Source of the DNA: an uncultured Cellvibrio sp.
Lineage (GTDB): Bacteria > Pseudomonadota > Gammaproteobacteria > Pseudomonadales > Cellvibrionaceae
Assembly (NCBI GenBank): GCA_946480695.1
Contig: CAMLKG010000002.1
Span: 1-64,000 of the forward strand
Length of the DNA: 64,000 nucleotides
Direction of reading: 5' to 3'
Numbering within the stretch: position 1 is the stretch's first letter; the number at the start of each line of letters is the position of its first letter. Made by a program: the position numbers and the translations under genes. Positions 45,945 through 55,317 of this stretch are shown piece by piece. The notes below the pieces were generated by a model. It searched no databases, was not told the origin of the DNA, and saw only the letters and a list, made by a program, of their open reading frames with translations.

Positions 45945-47240
45945 TTACTGGGCAGCAGCGCCCAAACATTTTTTGGTTTTAGTGTTGTAGTTGCCGCACT
46001 TCAATGTGGTCCAGTCAGACTCCAGGTCTTTTGAGCCATCAAGGAAATCCGACCAGGCATCGCCGGCAACCAGGCCTTCGGTTTCCCAAACGGTGAGGAA
46101 CTGGCCATCATCCTGGATTTCACCGATCAATACCGGTTTGGTGATGTGATGGTTAGGCAGCATTTTGCTGGTGCCGCCGGTCAGGTTAGGTACTTCCACA
46201 CCGACAATTGCGTCAATCACTTTATCAGGATCGGTTGACTTGGCTTTCTCAACAGCTTTTACCCACATATTGAAACCTATGTAATGGGCTTCCATGGGGT
46301 CGTTGGTAACCCGTTTTGGATTTTTGATGAACTCTTTCCATTTTTTAATAAACGCAGCGTTAGCCTCGTTCTCCACACTCATGAAATAATTCCATGCAGC
46401 GAGGTGACCAACCAATGGCTTGGTGTCGATACCGGAAAGTTCTTCTTCACCGACGGAGAAAGCTACCACTGGAATATCTTCCGCGCTCACTTTTTGGTTA
46501 CCGAGTTCGCGATAGAACGGCACGTTAGCATCGCCGTTGATGGTGGAAACCACAGCGGTTTTTTTACCGGCTGAGCCGAAACGCTTGATATCGGACACAA
46601 TGTTTTGCCAGTCGGAATGGCCAAACGGTGTGTAGTTGATCATGATGTCTTCCTGTTTTACACCTTTGGCTTTTAGATAGGCTTCAAGAATCTTGTTGGT
46701 TGTACGCGGGTAGACATAATCCGTTCCCGCTAATACCCAACGTTTTACTTCCATTTCTTTCATCAGGTAATCAACTGCGGGAATTGCCTGCTGGTTTGGT
46801 GCAGCGCCTGTGTAAAATACATTACGGGAAGATTCTTCACCTTCGTATTGCACCGGATAAAAAAGCACGCCGTTAAGTTCTTCGATTACCGGAAGAACGG
46901 ATTTGCGTGATACTGACGTCCAGCAACCGAAAATGGCATCGACTTTATCCTTGGTCAGGAGTTCACGGGTTTTTTCCGCAAACAATGGCCAGTTGGATGC
47001 GGGGTCTACAACAACTGCTTCCAGTTTCTTACCGAGTAACCCGCCTTTTTTATTTTGCTCCTCAATTAACATCAGCATGGTGTCTTTCAGCGTGGTTTCT
47101 GAAATTGCCATAGTCCCGGACAGCGAGTGGAGGACGCCCACTTTAATAGTGTCAGCAGCAACAGCGCTAAACGATGCGATCGTTAAGCCGCAGGCGACAC
47201 CGAGTGTCCCGATATGTCTTGCTATTTTCTTCAGCTTCAT
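45945..47240 (-). CDS. urtA: Urea ABC transporter periplasmic binding protein UrtA
   Basis: A 431-residue periplasmic protein with a signal peptide (cleavage after about residue 29, SAVAA-DT). UrtA-type features: IKVGVLHSLSGTMAISETTL, AIFGCWTSVSRKSVLPVIEE, FYPVQYEGEESSRNVFYTGA and the metal- or urea-site region VPVVAFSVGEEELSGI. UrtA captures urea with high affinity; it is usually induced under nitrogen limitation. AGGAG lies 8-12 bases before the ATG. The gene begins 53 bp after the GntR gene, with no clear promoter between them. Confidence 0.95.
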   Translation of the reverse strand: MKLKKIARHIGTLGVACGLTIASFSAVAADTIKVGVLHSLSGTMAISETTLKDTMLMLIEEQNKKGGLLGKKLEAVVVDPASNWPLFAEKTRELLTKDKVDAIFGCWTSVSRKSVLPVIEELNGVLFYPVQYEGEESSRNVFYTGAAPNQQAIPAVDYLMKEMEVKRWVLAGTDYVYPRTTNKILEAYLKAKGVKQEDIMINYTPFGHSDWQNIVSDIKRFGSAGKKTAVVSTINGDANVPFYRELGNQKVSAEDIPVVAFSVGEEELSGIDTKPLVGHLAAWNYFMSVENEANAAFIKKWKEFIKNPKRVTNDPMEAHYIGFNMWVKAVEKAKSTDPDKVIDAIVGVEVPNLTGGTSKMLPNHHITKPVLIGEIQDDGQFLTVWETEGLVAGDAWSDFLDGSKDLESDWTTLKCGNYNTKTKKCLGAAAQ

Positions 47241-47293
47241 GGTCTTGCTCCTGGATGGTTTTAATGGCTCAGTGGTTTTGTGGTACGTTTAAA

Positions 47294-48007
47294 TCAATCC
47301 GGATGTTGCTGCTGTGCTTCATAAAGCATATGCAAGGTAATTTTCCGCACTTCAGCCTTGCTCGCTTCAATGTGGGTTTTCAGGTAACTTTTCACGTCTT
47401 CGGCTCGTCGCTCTATAATTGTTCGCAAAATTTTTGCATGTTCATCGTAAGTTGCTTCAATGCGATTGCGTTGGGTAAAGTCAATGCGACGAATAATGCG
47501 TAAGCGCTCGGTAATGTCGTGGTGGATGCGCGCCATTTCGCGATTACCGGTAGCTTCAATCAATTGTTCATGGAAACGCTCATCCAGTGCGCAAACCGTT
47601 GGGCCGTCTTCTAGTCGATCGTCCGGCTTTACCAGCCAGATGCGTTTTAAATCCTCCAGGTTGGGGGCGGGCTCCATCTCGCACAATTTTTTAACCGCCG
47701 CTAATTCCAAAATAATGCGAACATCGTAAAGTTGTTCAAATTGTTTGAAGTCGAATGGTTTTACTTGCCAACCACTGCGAAAGGAAACATCAACAAACCC
47801 TTCGCGTTGCAAGCGCGCCAAGGCTTCGCGCACCGGTGTTCGGCTTGCAGCAACTCGCTCGGCAATTTCGTTTTCGCTAAAACGATCGCCAGGCAATAAG
47901 CGAAATGAAAAAATATCGTCCTTGATAATTTGATAGATCCGTTCTGTTAAGTTGGTGCGCGGTTCGTCGACTTTTTTTTTGTTTTTTTCGGATTTTATTA
48001 ATTTCAT
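47294..48007 (-). CDS. GntR-family (FCD) transcriptional regulator of the urea operon
   Basis: A 237-residue regulator with a winged helix-turn-helix (about 17-85; IAERVAASRTPVREALARLQ) and an all-helical FCD effector domain (about 95-225) with the metal-ligand pattern DERFHEQLIEATGN...EHAKILRTIIE..H. FCD proteins bind small carboxylates or metals and usually repress their own operon. It lies inside the gene string between urea carboxylase and urtA. A 28-bp palindrome with AATACAA/TTGTATT arms at the operon's start is its likely operator. The ligand may be urea, allophanate or a related compound; that is inference. Confidence 0.88.
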   Translation of the reverse strand: MKLIKSEKNKKKVDEPRTNLTERIYQIIKDDIFSFRLLPGDRFSENEIAERVAASRTPVREALARLQREGFVDVSFRSGWQVKPFDFKQFEQLYDVRIILELAAVKKLCEMEPAPNLEDLKRIWLVKPDDRLEDGPTVCALDERFHEQLIEATGNREMARIHHDITERLRIIRRIDFTQRNRIEATYDEHAKILRTIIERRAEDVKSYLKTHIEASKAEVRKITLHMLYEAQQQHPD

Positions 48008-48028
48008 AGTGTTACCGTCGTGTTTTCA

Positions 48029-51000
48029 TCAATTGGCTTCCAATACCAACAACAAATCGCCTGCATTGACTTGTTTCCCAGCTTGCACATGAATAGCGCT
48101 GACTTTTGCAGTGCGATCAGCATAGACCGAGAATTCCATTTTCATGGCCTCCACAATTAACAGGGGTTGATCCGCTTCAACCAACTGGCCCGGCTCAACC
48201 AAAAGTTTCCAGATATTTCCGCTGATATCCGCCGTCACGGCGTGACCGTCAACTTCAATGGGACCGGTATTGATCTTTACTTGCAAGGCGGCATCCACCT
48301 GCGCAGCTTCGTCGGCTTGCCAGAGTGCAACTTCTTTGGTAAAGGCGGCTTGTTGGCGGGTTTTAAATTCCGCAATGCTCACGGCGTTCGTTTGCAGGAA
48401 TTGCTCGTGCTCCGCGAGGCTGAAATAATCTTCTTCGATGCGCAGGTTTAAACGGCCCTCACGGAACGCTTCGCGTTGTGCGGTAAGTTCTCCTTCGCTG
48501 ACTTCGTAGTAGCGCACGCGATCAAAGAATTTGAGTAACCAGGGTTCGCCATTTTTAAACACCGGATTTTTCAAAAATTTATTCCAGATGGGCAGGGTGC
48601 GGCCTACCAATTGATAGCCGCCGGGTGAATCCATCCCATAAATACACATGTACACACCGCCAATTCCAACGGTGCCTTCGGCGGTATAAGTGCGCGCTGG
48701 ATTGTATTTTGACGTGAGCAGGCGATGGCGTGGATCAACAGGCACCGCGCAAGGAGCACCGAGGTATACATCGCCTAAACCCAATACCATATAACTGGTA
48801 TCGAAAATAATTTCCTTGACCCGGGCGATTGAATCCAGGCCGTTAATGCGACGGATAAATTCAGTATTGCTGGGTAACCAGGGGGCTGCATCGCGCACCG
48901 ATTGGCGATAGCGGGCAACCGCATCGAGTGTTGCGGAATCCTCAAATGCCATGGGTAAATGGACGATGCGACTCGGCACTTTAATATCGCGCGCATCGCC
49001 AAGGGTTTCTTCAATAACCAGTAAACGGTTAATTAATTCGCGTTGATGTATAACACGGCTGTCGTAGTTGATTTGCAACGAGCGCACACCGGGAGATAAT
49101 TCAATTACCCCTTCAATTGGGGTGGCCTTGAGTGTTTCCATCAGGGCGTGCACACGCAGGCGCAAACTTAATTCAAGGATGTTGTCGCCATACTCAAGCA
49201 AAATATATTTGTCGCCCGCCTGGCGATAGCTCACCAGTGGGCGGCTGCCTTGTGCAGGCAAGGCGGCAATAATACATTCGGAAATGGTGTTTTCCGGCGT
49301 AACTGTCGGAATGGGTAAAACAGCGGGCTGTACGCTCAGGTTTTCGATAGCGCGGTCAATCGCCAATTCCATTGCTAACGCGGTATCGAAACCCAAACGC
49401 CTGAAGCGAATTTTATCGCCCGGTTTTACCTGGCCCACTTTCCATAGTTCCGCTTTGGCAATCGTAACCGGGCAAACAAAACCACCGAGGCTGGGGCCGT
49501 CCTTCGTCAGGATAACGGGCATATCGCCGGTAAAGTTAATGGAACCGATGGCGTACTCGGTATCGTGGATGTTGGAAGGATGTAAACCCGCCTCACCGCC
49601 ATCACTACGCGTCCAGACAGGTTTCGGTCCATTCAAACGGATGCCCAAACGGTTGGAGTTGTAGTGCACTTCCCACGCGGTGGAAAAAAACATTTCTATC
49701 GCTTCGGGCTTAAAGAAATCCGGCGCACCGTGTGGACCGTAAAGCACACCGATATCCCATTCAGTTGGCGTTTCGCTTTTTGAAAAACAACCGGGAATTA
49801 ATTCGACCGGGGCGGCTGAGGCTGCGTAAATCGGCGCAGGTGTGGTACATGCCGCGATAGCGGGATTACTGATTGGCAACATATCCGTAGCGCGCAATGT
49901 GCGACCGGCGTGGCCACCAAATTGGCCCAAGGCAAATGTCGAGCGGCTGCCAAGGTAAACCGGCACATCAAAACCGTTGCGCACCGCGAGGTAGCCGCGA
50001 CAGCCTTGTTCGGCCTTGCCAATATCAAGGATTTGTCCGGCTTTAATGGCTACCGGTTGCCAGAAAGGAATTTCGTTGCCATTTATTTTCGCGGGCGAGG
50101 TGGCACCGGTGAGCGCAATAATCGCATCGCAATGGAATTTCAAGGCTGGGCCGATAATGGTGTATTCGAGTGCTGCAGCACTTTCGTGGTTGCCTACAAT
50201 ACGGTTGGCTAGACGGAACGCGTAGTCATCCATGGGGCCTGATGGCGGAACGCCGACGCTCCACAATCCCACTCGTCCCGGATAATCCTGCACACTGGTA
50301 TAAGTTCCGGGTTGCAGTACTTCTACAACGGGTGGCAAATAATTGAGGGCCGCGAGTTTATTTGTGGCTACATCGCCCGCAATGAAAAAATCAGACGCGA
50401 TAATTTGCCGCAGGTAATCCAGGTTGGTTGCGATACCGGCCGCGCGGGTTTCATTGAGGGCGGCACTCATTTTGCGAATCGCATCGGTACGGTCTTTGCC
50501 GTACACAATAATTTTTGCAATCATCGGATCGTAATAGGGGGACACTTCGGTGCCTGTGGCAACCCAGGTGTCGATACGCGCAGAGCCAGGGAAATATACG
50601 TCGGTTAATACCCCGGGCGATGGCTGGAAGTCGCGTACGGGATCTTCCGCATACAAACGTACTTCAATTGCGGCACCCTTCGGGTTAATGGCGATATCCA
50701 GTGTTGGCGGCGTACCGGCAGCGGTGAGGATCATCCATTCCACTAAATCCACGCCGGTGCAAGCTTCAGTGATGGGGTGTTCAACTTGCAAACGGGTATT
50801 GACTTCGAGGAAATAAAATTCATCCCGCGCCGGATCATAAATATATTCGATGGTTCCCGCGGAACGGTAGTTCACCCGCTTGCCAAGGCTTACCGATGCG
50901 GCCAATAATTTTTCGCGTGTCGCTGCGGGCAGGTGTGGCGCCGGCGTTTCTTCCACCACCTTTTGATTGCGGCGTTGCAATGAACAATCGCGCTCACCCA

Positions 51001-51667
51001 ATGCAATGACATTGCCCTTGCCATCACCAAAAATTTGTACCTCTACATGGCGCGCGTTATCGACGAAGCGTTCGAGGAATACGCCGGAATCGCTGAAAAA
51101 GTTTTGCCCCAAACGTTTAACACTTTCATAAGCGTTAATTAATTCTGCTTCGCTATTGCAACGTGTTAAACCTATACCGCCGCCGCCCGCTGTGCTTTTC
51201 AGCATCACCGGATAACCGAGACTTGCCGCGGCGCTGGTGGCTTCTTCCACGGAACCCAGGAGACCGGTGCCTGGTGTGAGCGGTACACCGGCTTGTTCAG
51301 CGAGTTCACGCGAGGTGTGCTTTAAGCCGAATTGGCGAATTTGCGCGGGGGTAGGGCCGCAAAAAACAATACCTTCAGTTTCACACTGCTCACAAAATGT
51401 TGCATTTTCGGATAAAAAACCGTAACCGGGAATAATCGCCTGTGCACCGCTTTCCTTTGCGGCTGCCAGGATTAAATCTGCTTTCAGATAACTTTCTGCT
51501 ACCGTATTACCCCCAAGGCATATCGCTTTATCACAGGCAATGACGTGCGCCGAGTTGCGGTCAGCATCCGAATATACAGCGACAGACTCAATGCCCATTT
51601 TTTTCAGGGTCCTGGCAATACGCACCGCAATTTCCCCGCGGTTGGCGATAAGCACGGTTTGTAACAT
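48029..51667 (-). CDS. uca: Urea carboxylase
   Basis: A 1212-residue biotin enzyme that carboxylates urea to allophanate using ATP and bicarbonate. Domains: biotin carboxylase (about 1-445; FLSENATFCEQCETEGIVF, GGGGIGLTRC, FLEVNTRLQVEHPITE); AHS2-type carboxyltransferase half (about 455-770; SVQDYPGRVGLWSVGVPPSG and the GPSLGGFVCPVTI stretch); AHS1-type half (about 815-1010); and biotin carrier with the lysine in VEAMKMEF near residue 1175. The length fits the family. Related enzymes act on guanidine; the specificity residue was not mapped, but the attached urt genes and the absence of a guanidine riboswitch favour urea. GGAG lies 8-11 bases before the ATG. Confidence 0.94.
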   Translation of the reverse strand: MLQTVLIANRGEIAVRIARTLKKMGIESVAVYSDADRNSAHVIACDKAICLGGNTVAESYLKADLILAAAKESGAQAIIPGYGFLSENATFCEQCETEGIVFCGPTPAQIRQFGLKHTSRELAEQAGVPLTPGTGLLGSVEEATSAAASLGYPVMLKSTAGGGGIGLTRCNSEAELINAYESVKRLGQNFFSDSGVFLERFVDNARHVEVQIFGDGKGNVIALGERDCSLQRRNQKVVEETPAPHLPAATREKLLAASVSLGKRVNYRSAGTIEYIYDPARDEFYFLEVNTRLQVEHPITEACTGVDLVEWMILTAAGTPPTLDIAINPKGAAIEVRLYAEDPVRDFQPSPGVLTDVYFPGSARIDTWVATGTEVSPYYDPMIAKIIVYGKDRTDAIRKMSAALNETRAAGIATNLDYLRQIIASDFFIAGDVATNKLAALNYLPPVVEVLQPGTYTSVQDYPGRVGLWSVGVPPSGPMDDYAFRLANRIVGNHESAAALEYTIIGPALKFHCDAIIALTGATSPAKINGNEIPFWQPVAIKAGQILDIGKAEQGCRGYLAVRNGFDVPVYLGSRSTFALGQFGGHAGRTLRATDMLPISNPAIAACTTPAPIYAASAAPVELIPGCFSKSETPTEWDIGVLYGPHGAPDFFKPEAIEMFFSTAWEVHYNSNRLGIRLNGPKPVWTRSDGGEAGLHPSNIHDTEYAIGSINFTGDMPVILTKDGPSLGGFVCPVTIAKAELWKVGQVKPGDKIRFRRLGFDTALAMELAIDRAIENLSVQPAVLPIPTVTPENTISECIIAALPAQGSRPLVSYRQAGDKYILLEYGDNILELSLRLRVHALMETLKATPIEGVIELSPGVRSLQINYDSRVIHQRELINRLLVIEETLGDARDIKVPSRIVHLPMAFEDSATLDAVARYRQSVRDAAPWLPSNTEFIRRINGLDSIARVKEIIFDTSYMVLGLGDVYLGAPCAVPVDPRHRLLTSKYNPARTYTAEGTVGIGGVYMCIYGMDSPGGYQLVGRTLPIWNKFLKNPVFKNGEPWLLKFFDRVRYYEVSEGELTAQREAFREGRLNLRIEEDYFSLAEHEQFLQTNAVSIAEFKTRQQAAFTKEVALWQADEAAQVDAALQVKINTGPIEVDGHAVTADISGNIWKLLVEPGQLVEADQPLLIVEAMKMEFSVYADRTAKVSAIHVQAGKQVNAGDLLLVLEAN

Positions 51668-51723
51668 GGTTCTTCTCCAACGGTAATTTGAATATCTTCC
51701 CGGTCTGCCTGTGTTCGGAAGAT

Positions 51724-53535
51724 TTATTGCTGCAAGGATTTTATATACGCCCGCCAGCCACCGAGGTGCGTAATATCTTTGGCATCCCTCACGGCAATGC
51801 CTTCACAGATAAATCCCTTTACTTCACGGCCATCTTTTAAGCTGAGCGTACCTATACCAAGTGGAGCGGGAATCAGCGCAACAAAACTGCCGAAGTGCTG
51901 GATGGGCAGATCCCACAATTCCACAATAATTTCTGCCCCTTCGCTTTCAGTGCGAATCAATCCGGGTTTGGGAGGCGTGGTATTGGGCAAAGCGAATAAT
52001 CGATAATTTTTTGCAGTGAACGTGCTTTCAACAAAAAGCGCCTTGCGCTCTTGCAATTGCGCATTGAGCGGCATTCCGGTCAGATGCGCACCTACGACGG
52101 CGAGGCGCACATAACCTTTCGGGGGTTCAGTCGGAGCGATAAATTCAGGTTGTTTTTTATCAAGTGAGCCCAGCGGTAAACGGGATGCAGCGTGCCATTT
52201 TTTTCCGAAAGCGACGAGCGCGGCGTCTTGCCAGGCGGGCGCGATCAAGGTAATACCGAAAGGCAGTCCATCAGTGCGCATTGCCGCGGGCAACGCGATA
52301 GCGCAACAATCCGCAAGGTTGACAAAATTGGTGTAAGTGCCGATCTGGCTATTGATTGTAATTGGATCGACCGTAACTTCGGCGATCGTCGGATGACGCG
52401 GTGATGTGGGCACCAATAACGCATCGAAATCATTCATTAATGTGTGGATGGCGCGAACGAGGTCCGCGCGCCGGTATTCGGCAAGAAAACTATCTGTTGC
52501 AGAAAAATTAACCGCTTTTTCGACAATAGAGCGGACGATTTCATTCATATCGTTCGCATGGTTTTTCATAAACCCGCCAATTGCCGCGTGACGCTCGGCA
52601 ATCCATGGACCGCCGTAAAGTAGTTGCGCGAGTTCAAACATCGGGGTGAAATCAATTTCAATGATATCCACGTTGAGCGCGCGCATTTTTTCCAATGTTA
52701 ATTCCCAGGCAGCCTGGGCTTTCTCGTCCTCAAACCACTTGGGCGAGGCGGGAATGGCAAAACGTGGTGATGCGGAAAAATAAATGGCGGCTAGCGGGGC
52801 TTTGCGCGAATAACTATCTGCCCCATCAAATTTTTCCATTAAAGATGCAACCAGTTCCGCATCCCCAACCGTAAGTGAAAAAATCGAAACACAATCCAGG
52901 CTGCGACACGCGGGCACTACGCCTTTGGTACTGAAACGGCCTTTGGTGGGCTTCAATCCCACAATATTGTTAAAGCCGGCGGGTACACGGCCTGAACCTG
53001 CGGTATCTGTTCCCAAACTGAACGGCACTAAACCCCTGGCGACACCGGTGGCCGAACCGGAGCTGGAGCCGCCGGAAATGTAGTCAGGGTTAAATGGATT
53101 GGGCACAGCGCCGTAAGGTGAGCGTGTGCCAACCAGGCCGGTGGCAAACTGATCGAGATTGGTTTTACCCAGTACGATCGCGCCTGCTGCTTTCAGGTGC
53201 GCAACACTGGTTGCATCCGTTGCGGGAACATAAGTAAAAGCGGGGCAGGCAGCCGTGGTGGGAATACCGGCTACGTCGATGTTGTCCTTGACGGCAAAAG
53301 GTACGGCGTAGAGCGGAAGATGTTTAGCATCACCGCCGAGGGCGTCCAGTTGTGCGTCCAACTCAGCGGCAGAAACAATGTAAATCCAGGAAGTATCCGA
53401 ACTATTTAATTGGTTATGGACTAATTGATTGCGAAGGTGATGCAGGGCTTCACGCGCATCCAACCCATTATTGCGATAGGCTTCCAACCATTCATTAATT
53501 GTCCAACCGGTTGTTATTTGCGTTGACTGCGTCAT
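51724..53535 (-). CDS. atzF: Allophanate hydrolase
   Basis: A 603-residue amidase-signature enzyme that splits allophanate to ammonium and CO2, completing urea breakdown. The Ser-cisSer-Lys triad is visible: Lys83 in PFAVKDNIDVAG, the serine-rich loop GGSSSGSATGVARG, and the nucleophile in GTDTAGSGRVPAG. A C-terminal domain (about 455-600; VRLAVVGAHLTGMPLNAQLQ and on) matches the extra domain of AtzF/DUR1. It is the first gene of the urea operon, 56 bp upstream of the carboxylase gene, and begins 25 bp from the GntR-type palindrome. Confidence 0.94.
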   Translation of the reverse strand: MTQSTQITTGWTINEWLEAYRNNGLDAREALHHLRNQLVHNQLNSSDTSWIYIVSAAELDAQLDALGGDAKHLPLYAVPFAVKDNIDVAGIPTTAACPAFTYVPATDATSVAHLKAAGAIVLGKTNLDQFATGLVGTRSPYGAVPNPFNPDYISGGSSSGSATGVARGLVPFSLGTDTAGSGRVPAGFNNIVGLKPTKGRFSTKGVVPACRSLDCVSIFSLTVGDAELVASLMEKFDGADSYSRKAPLAAIYFSASPRFAIPASPKWFEDEKAQAAWELTLEKMRALNVDIIEIDFTPMFELAQLLYGGPWIAERHAAIGGFMKNHANDMNEIVRSIVEKAVNFSATDSFLAEYRRADLVRAIHTLMNDFDALLVPTSPRHPTIAEVTVDPITINSQIGTYTNFVNLADCCAIALPAAMRTDGLPFGITLIAPAWQDAALVAFGKKWHAASRLPLGSLDKKQPEFIAPTEPPKGYVRLAVVGAHLTGMPLNAQLQERKALFVESTFTAKNYRLFALPNTTPPKPGLIRTESEGAEIIVELWDLPIQHFGSFVALIPAPLGIGTLSLKDGREVKGFICEGIAVRDAKDITHLGGWRAYIKSLQQ

Positions 53536-53559
53536 TATGGTTTCCGCTTGAATATCTTA

Positions 53560-53587
53560 AATACAATCTTGGATACAAGTTTGTATT
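53560..53587 (-). promoter_or_regulatory. 28-bp palindrome, probable GntR/FCD operator of the urea operon
   Basis: Arms AATACAA (53560-53566) and TTGTATT (53581-53587) enclose CTTG..AT..CAAG in register, so 24 of 28 bases are symmetric. It covers the predicted sigma-54 transcription start. The TTGTA/TACAA arms fit FCD-type GntR operators. Confidence 0.65.
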
Positions 53588-53588
53588 C

Positions 53589-53604
53589 AGCAGAAACTGT
53601 GCCA
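53589..53604 (-). promoter_or_regulatory. Sigma-54 promoter of the urea operon
   Basis: On the minus strand TGGCACAGTTTCTGCT has a perfect -24 box (TGGCAC, 53604-53599) and a -12 GC (53591-53590), exactly 10 bases apart as sigma-54 requires. Only the base before TGC departs from the TTGC consensus. The start would be near 53578, about 43 bp upstream of atzF. Confidence 0.7.
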
Positions 53605-53723
53605 GCTTATAACCGGCACATGTATGTAGGTAATCAAAGCGATAATTCATTTATATTCAAAGGGTTAAATAACCCAATGGTATTTTCCGGAATATCTGGC
53701 GCCGTGTTGGGAAGCAATTTTAT

Positions 53724-53770
53724 GCGCTCATGTTGTGCGACTAATTTGTTGGCGGGGACCAAATTGGTGC
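53724..53770. promoter_or_regulatory. Two NtrC-like enhancer sites upstream of the urea operon
   Basis: GGACCAAATTGGTGC (53756-53770) differs from GCACCA-N3-TGGTGC by one base. A weaker copy, GCGCTCATGTTGTGC, lies at 53724-53738. Their centres are 32 bp apart (three helical turns), the spacing known from glnA, and they lie about 150 and 185 bp upstream of the predicted start. Confidence 0.6.
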
Positions 53771-53841
53771 GGTTGGGAAAATCAGGTAGTCTAGTCACAA
53801 ATAAACGCACAGAATGAGCAAATTTATTATCGGGACATTCT

Positions 53842-55209
53842 ATGAGTATGAATTGGAACCAACTGCTATGCGCTGATCGTTTGGGTGGGCGCCCGGCAAA
53901 ACACGAGGAAGGGCGCTCGCCTTTCCATTCAGATCACGACAAAATTATTTTTTCCGGGGCTTTTCGTCGCCTCGCGCGCAAAACGCAAGTGCACCCAATG
54001 GCGTCTAATGATCACATACACAATCGCATGACTCACAGCTTGGAGGTGGCGTGTGTTGGCCGCACGTTAGGAATTCGCGTCGGGCAGGCATTGAAAAATA
54101 AAGGTGATTTACCGCAGCCTATTTTGCCCACAGACATAGGTGATATTGTCCAGGCAGCCTGCCTCGCCCACGATATAGGTAATCCTCCGTTTGGACACAC
54201 CGGTGAAGATGCGATTCGCAACTGGTTCCAAAAAGAAGGTGCGGAATTTTTGCGCGATTTGTCATCGTCCGAGCGGGACGATTTTCGTGTGTTTGAGGGG
54301 AATGCGCAGGGGCTGCGCGTATTAACGACGTCCGAATATCATCAATACCATGATGGTATGCGTTTAACCTATGCGACTTTAGCCTCATCAATCAAATACC
54401 CATGGACATCTTCACCGACGGTATTGGGCCAACGCCCGAAGAATTCCAAATATGGGATTTTCCAATCTGAATTAAATTGCTTCCACGAGATCGCGCAAAA
54501 AACCGGATTGATTGAGCGCGGTGCTGATTGGTATTGCCGGCATCCGCTCGTTTATTTAATGGAGGCGGCGGACGACTTTTGTTACGGCATTATTGACCTG
54601 GAGGATGGCCTGGAAATGGGTATCCTTAACTGGAATGAAATTTATGAATTGTTGCATCCGGTGATAGAGGATTCCGCGCAGTTAGCCGATTTGGAGCGCT
54701 TATTGAAAAAAGTTAACGACGGACGTAAACCGGCGCTTGTGCGCGGTAAAGTGATTGATGCATTTATTAATGCGGGAACGGCGGCGTTTATTAAGCACCA
54801 GGATGAATTTTTAAATGGGGAAGTCACAGGAGATTTGATTTCATTGTGCGACGGAAAAGTACGGGTTGCGGTTGAGGCTGCGAAGGAATTGGCCAAGCGA
54901 AAAATTTTCAATCATTCGCGCCGTGTCGAATTGGAAATTGGCGCCTACACCGTAATAGGAACCTTGCTCAGCACAATTTGCTCAGCGGTCTATGCTTCCC
55001 TGGGGGATGCATCGCAAATGACTTATAAAGATAATCGGGTGATGGCGCTGATTGGGGAAAACAATTTCCATCCCAATGTAATCCGGCGCGAGAAAAATTA
55101 TAAATACCTGGCGTTGATGGCGGTCATTGATTACATCAGTGGTATGACAGACAATTATGCCACTAATTTGGCCAAACAATTTAATGGTATGGGGCATTCC
55201 CAGTATTAG
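53842..55209 (+). CDS. dgt: Deoxyguanosinetriphosphate triphosphohydrolase-like protein
   Basis: A 455-residue HD-domain nucleotide hydrolase that releases tripolyphosphate from dGTP or other dNTPs. HD-superfamily metal ligands: the His in RMTHSLEVACVGRTLG, the HD pair in CLAHDIGNPPFGHTGE, and a later Asp in EAADDFCYGIIDLED. The N-terminus with ADRLGGRPAKHEEGRSPFHS and FRRLARKTQVHP is typical. ATG 53842 and ATG 53848 are both possible. It is divergent from the urea operon and followed by a strong terminator. Confidence 0.93.
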   Translation: MSMNWNQLLCADRLGGRPAKHEEGRSPFHSDHDKIIFSGAFRRLARKTQVHPMASNDHIHNRMTHSLEVACVGRTLGIRVGQALKNKGDLPQPILPTDIGDIVQAACLAHDIGNPPFGHTGEDAIRNWFQKEGAEFLRDLSSSERDDFRVFEGNAQGLRVLTTSEYHQYHDGMRLTYATLASSIKYPWTSSPTVLGQRPKNSKYGIFQSELNCFHEIAQKTGLIERGADWYCRHPLVYLMEAADDFCYGIIDLEDGLEMGILNWNEIYELLHPVIEDSAQLADLERLLKKVNDGRKPALVRGKVIDAFINAGTAAFIKHQDEFLNGEVTGDLISLCDGKVRVAVEAAKELAKRKIFNHSRRVELEIGAYTVIGTLLSTICSAVYASLGDASQMTYKDNRVMALIGENNFHPNVIRREKNYKYLALMAVIDYISGMTDNYATNLAKQFNGMGHSQY

Positions 55210-55247
55210 CGCTAACCTCAGGTATTTGATTTCGCGAGTCCTATAAG

Positions 55248-55271
55248 TCCCGGCTTACTGCCGGGATTTTT
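55248..55271 (+). terminator. Intrinsic terminator after dgt
   Basis: TCCCGGC (55248-55254) pairs with GCCGGGA (55260-55266) around TTACT, followed by five T. Confidence 0.92.
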
Positions 55272-55317
55272 ATTGCGAATTAAAAAGGTGTGGGTTTATC
55301 GGTCTTAGAGGTGTTAT

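Noticed and set aside
53548..53817. 89-residue plus-strand ORF between atzF and dgt
   Set aside because: No ribosome site and no family features. It runs over the palindrome, sigma-54 promoter and NtrC-like sites, so it is best read as control DNA.
53536..53841. Guanidine-I (ykkC) riboswitch before the urea carboxylase operon
   Set aside because: I looked for it because related operons carry one, but saw no matching conserved stem or loop sequence, and the associated-protein genes are also absent.
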